A DNA stretch of 64,000 nt, taken from the NCBI RefSeq assembly GCF_034674885.1, contig NZ_JAUCDS010000010.1, positions 32,861 to 96,860 of the forward strand. The letters are read 5' to 3'. Below are positions 61,664 through 64,000 of the stretch, in pieces. Position 1 is the first letter of the stretch. Every line of letters starts with the position of its first letter. The position numbers and the translations under genes were made by a program. The notes beneath the pieces were generated by a model that was given only the letters and a program-made list of their open reading frames with translations, ran no database searches and was not told where the DNA came from. This DNA is from Castellaniella sp034674885 (GTDB lineage Bacteria > Pseudomonadota > Gammaproteobacteria > Burkholderiales > Burkholderiaceae_B).

Positions 61664-62845
61664 ATGTCCGATTCCATCGTCATCGTCTCTGCCGCCCGCA
61701 CGCCCATGGGCGGCATGATGGGCAGCCTGTCCAGCCTGTCCGCCCATGAACTGGGCGCCATCGTCATCCGCGCCGCCGTCGAACGCGCCGGCATCGCAGG
61801 CGACGCCGTCCAGGAAGTCATCATGGGCAACGTGCTGCAGGCCGGCCAGGGCCAGGCGCCGGCCCGCCAGGCCGCCCTGGGCGCCGGCCTGCCGAAAGGC
61901 GTCGCCTGCAGCACCCTGCACAAGGTCTGCGGATCCGGCCTGAAGGCCGTCATGCTGGCCCACGACATCATCAAGGCGGGCTCCGCCGATGTGGTGGTGG
62001 CCGGCGGCCAGGAAAGCATGAGCAACGCCCCCTACCTGCTGCTGCGTGGTCGCCAGGGCTACCGCTACGGGCATTCCACCGTCTACGACCACATGGCCCT
62101 GGACGGCCTGGAAGACGCCTACCAGCGCGGCACCGCCATGGGCGTGTTCGCCGAGGACTGCGTCTCGAAATACCACTTCACCCGCGAAGAACAGGACGCC
62201 TTTTCCCTGGAATCCCTGAAACGCGCCCGCAAGGCCTCCGAGGACGGCAGCTTCAAATGGGAAATTGCACCGGTGACGATCGCCGGGCGCAAGGGCGACA
62301 CGGTGGTCGATACCGACGAGGCCCCCTTCAAGGCCATGCCGGAAAAGATCCCCACCCTGAAGCCCGCCTTCAAGAAAGACGGTACCGTCACGGCAGCCAA
62401 CTCCTCGTCCATTTCCGACGGCGCCTCGGCGCTGGTGGTGATGCGCGCCTCCAAGGCCCAGGAACTGGGCGCCAAGCCCCTGGCCCGCATCGTGGCCCAT
62501 ACGCAGCACGCCCAGGAACCCCAGTGGTTCACCACGGCTCCGGTGGGCGCCATCCAGAAACTGCTGGCCAAGACCGGCTGGAAGGCGGAAGACGTCGATC
62601 TCTACGAGATCAACGAGGCCTTCGCCGTCGTCACCATGGCGGCCATGAAGGAACTGAACCTGCGGCATGACCGGGTCAACATCCACGGCGGCGCCACCGC
62701 CCTGGGTCACCCCATCGGTGCATCGGGCGCGCGCCTGCTGACCACGCTGATCGGCGCCCTGCGCCAGACCGGCGGCAAGCGCGGCATCGCATCGCTGTGC
62801 ATCGGCGGCGGCGAAGCCGTCGCCCTGGCCATCGAAATGCTGTAA
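61664..62845 (+). CDS. Acetyl-CoA C-acetyltransferase (thiolase)
   Basis: A 393-residue thiolase that cleaves acetoacetyl-CoA or forms it. The nucleophilic Cys is in LHKVCGSGLKAVM, and later motifs are NEAFAV, GGATALGHPIGASGARLL and the second Cys in SLCIGGGEAVA. It is third in the liu operon and could process the acetoacetate branch of leucine breakdown. Confidence 0.95.
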   Translation: MSDSIVIVSAARTPMGGMMGSLSSLSAHELGAIVIRAAVERAGIAGDAVQEVIMGNVLQAGQGQAPARQAALGAGLPKGVACSTLHKVCGSGLKAVMLAHDIIKAGSADVVVAGGQESMSNAPYLLLRGRQGYRYGHSTVYDHMALDGLEDAYQRGTAMGVFAEDCVSKYHFTREEQDAFSLESLKRARKASEDGSFKWEIAPVTIAGRKGDTVVDTDEAPFKAMPEKIPTLKPAFKKDGTVTAANSSSISDGASALVVMRASKAQELGAKPLARIVAHTQHAQEPQWFTTAPVGAIQKLLAKTGWKAEDVDLYEINEAFAVVTMAAMKELNLRHDRVNIHGGATALGHPIGASGARLLTTLIGALRQTGGKRGIASLCIGGGEAVALAIEML

Positions 62846-62861
62846 TTTTTCAGGACACGAC

Positions 62862-64000
62862 ATGCCGGTCATCGAATCCCGCGTCAACCCTCGTTCACAG
62901 GACTTCCAGGACAACGCCCGCACCATGCGGGCGCTGGTCGACGATCTGCGCGCGCAGATTGCCCGCACCGGGCAGGGCGGCAGCGAATCGGCCCGCGCCC
63001 GTCATCTGGCGCGCGGCAAGCTGCTGCCGCGCGAACGGGTCGAACGCCTGCTCGATCCCGGCACGCCGTTCCTGGAACTGTCTCCCCTGGCCGCCCACGA
63101 CGTCTACGACAACGCCTCGCCCGGGGCGGGCCTGATCACCGGCATCGGCCGGGTGAGCGGCACCGAATGCGTCATCGTCTGCAACGACGCCACGGTCAAG
63201 GGCGGCACCTACTACCCCCTGACCGTCAAGAAACACCTGAGGGCGCAGGAAATCGCCCAGCAGAACCACCTGCCTTGCGTCTACCTGGTGGACTCGGGCG
63301 GGGCCAACCTGCCCAACCAGGACGAGGTCTTCCCGGATCGCGACCACTTCGGGCGCATCTTCTACAACCAGGCGGTCATGTCATCCATGGGCATCGCCCA
63401 GCTGGCGGTGGTGATGGGGTCCTGCACGGCGGGCGGCGCCTACGTCCCCGCCATGAGCGACGAATCCATCATCGTGCGCGACCAGGGCACGATCTTCCTG
63501 GGCGGCCCGCCCCTGGTGAAGGCCGCGACCGGCGAAGAAGTATCCGCCGAGGACCTGGGCGGCGGCGACGTGCACACCCGCCTGTCGGGTGTGGCCGATC
63601 ACCTGGCAGAAAACGACACCCACGCCCTGCGCCTGGTCCGCGACGCGGTCGCCCGCCTGAACCGGCCGGTTCCGCCGGGCGCGGATTCCTGGGCCGAGCC
63701 CCTGTACGATCCCGCCGAACTGGACGGCATCATCCCGCAGGACACCCGCAAGCCCTACGACGTGCGCGAGGTCATTGCCCGCATCGTGGACGGGTCCGAT
63801 TTCGAGGAATTCAAGGCACGCTTCGGCACCACGCTGGTAACCGGGTTCGCCAAAATTTATGGCATGCCGGTGGGCATCATCGCCAACAACGGCATCCTGT
63901 TTTCCGAAGCGGCGCAAAAGGGCACGCACTTCATCGAGCTCTGCTGCCAGCGCAACATCCCCCTGGTGTTCCTGCAGAACATCAGCGGCTTCATGGTGGG
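62862..64000 (+). CDS. Methylcrotonoyl-CoA carboxylase beta (carboxyltransferase) subunit, partial
   Basis: Carboxyltransferase of 3-methylcrotonyl-CoA carboxylase, which carboxylates methylcrotonyl-CoA with biotin; only the first 379 residues lie inside the window. The acyl-CoA carboxylase beta fold is clear: GKLLPRERVERLLDPG, LVDSGGANLPNQDEVFPD, GSCTAGGAYVPAMSDE and IIANNGILFSEAAQKGTHFI. The phrase LPNQDEVFPD is typical of MccB. It runs off the right edge, after the thiolase. Confidence 0.93.
   Translation, partial: MPVIESRVNPRSQDFQDNARTMRALVDDLRAQIARTGQGGSESARARHLARGKLLPRERVERLLDPGTPFLELSPLAAHDVYDNASPGAGLITGIGRVSGTECVIVCNDATVKGGTYYPLTVKKHLRAQEIAQQNHLPCVYLVDSGGANLPNQDEVFPDRDHFGRIFYNQAVMSSMGIAQLAVVMGSCTAGGAYVPAMSDESIIVRDQGTIFLGGPPLVKAATGEEVSAEDLGGGDVHTRLSGVADHLAENDTHALRLVRDAVARLNRPVPPGADSWAEPLYDPAELDGIIPQDTRKPYDVREVIARIVDGSDFEEFKARFGTTLVTGFAKIYGMPVGIIANNGILFSEAAQKGTHFIELCCQRNIPLVFLQNISGFMV

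Noticed and set aside
60644..62968. 774-codon minus-strand frame over aceK and the thiolase
   Set aside because: Antisense to two well-supported enzymes; composition typical of a shadow.

Overview
The window is chromosomal DNA of a high-GC betaproteobacterium. Gene content and order (HtrA protease / Nif3-like / mscL / petABC / sspAB, and argS / SPOR / dsbA) point to the family Alcaligenaceae, near Bordetella and Achromobacter. This is a judgement from remembered synteny, not a database result. Both ends cut through genes.

Layout. 1-6.7 kb: partial HtrA protease, Nif3-like protein, mscL, the cytochrome bc1 operon petABC with sspAB, and tRNA-Thr(TGT). 6.7-10.3 kb: a phytase-like esterase and a PhoX phosphatase in one operon behind a good Pho box. 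10.3-22.6 kb: an accessory catabolic region. It encodes a heme-oxygenase-like diiron oxidase, an aldehyde dehydrogenase, a GlcG/HbpS protein, a [2Fe-2S]/FAD reductase, a YwrD-type gamma-glutamyltransferase homologue, a porin, a Rid protein, two membrane proteins, a GntR regulator, and two ferredoxins flanking a small unknown protein. Copies of a YTGTATACY motif lie upstream of its five transcription units. 22.6-30.4 kb: SBF-like transporter with a divergent AraC regulator, ThpR, two secreted proteins, and an overlapping CLC / cation-proton antiporter pair. 30.4-34 kb: TAXI-type TRAP transporter with DUF1850. 34-42.7 kb: DUF2868/DUF3482 pair, LemA/TPM pair, rhlE, prfC. 42.7-48.4 kb: bfr/bfd, an rpoN outside its usual context, and leuA with a leader peptide and attenuator. 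48.5-52.2 kb: a large RHS protein with a C-terminal DUF2235 lipase-like domain. 52.3-57 kb: argS, SPOR protein, dsbA, a cystathionine beta-lyase-like enzyme. 57-64 kb: a leucine/isovalerate (liu) cluster with a MerR regulator, isovaleryl-CoA dehydrogenase, aceK, a thiolase and methylcrotonoyl-CoA carboxylase beta (cut by the edge), plus a divergent metallo-hydrolase.

Most promising for novelty is the 10.6-22.6 kb region. The oxidase keeps all six diiron ligands and has its own apparent electron supply (reductase plus ferredoxins), an aldehyde dehydrogenase to take a product, uptake proteins, and a local regulator with candidate shared operators. The substrate cannot be read from sequence. Other notable signals are a probably leaderless, Fur-controlled bfd, a leuA attenuator with a 45-residue leader peptide, a Pho box, a MerR palindrome controlling the liu genes, and an RHS-lipase without an evident immunity gene.
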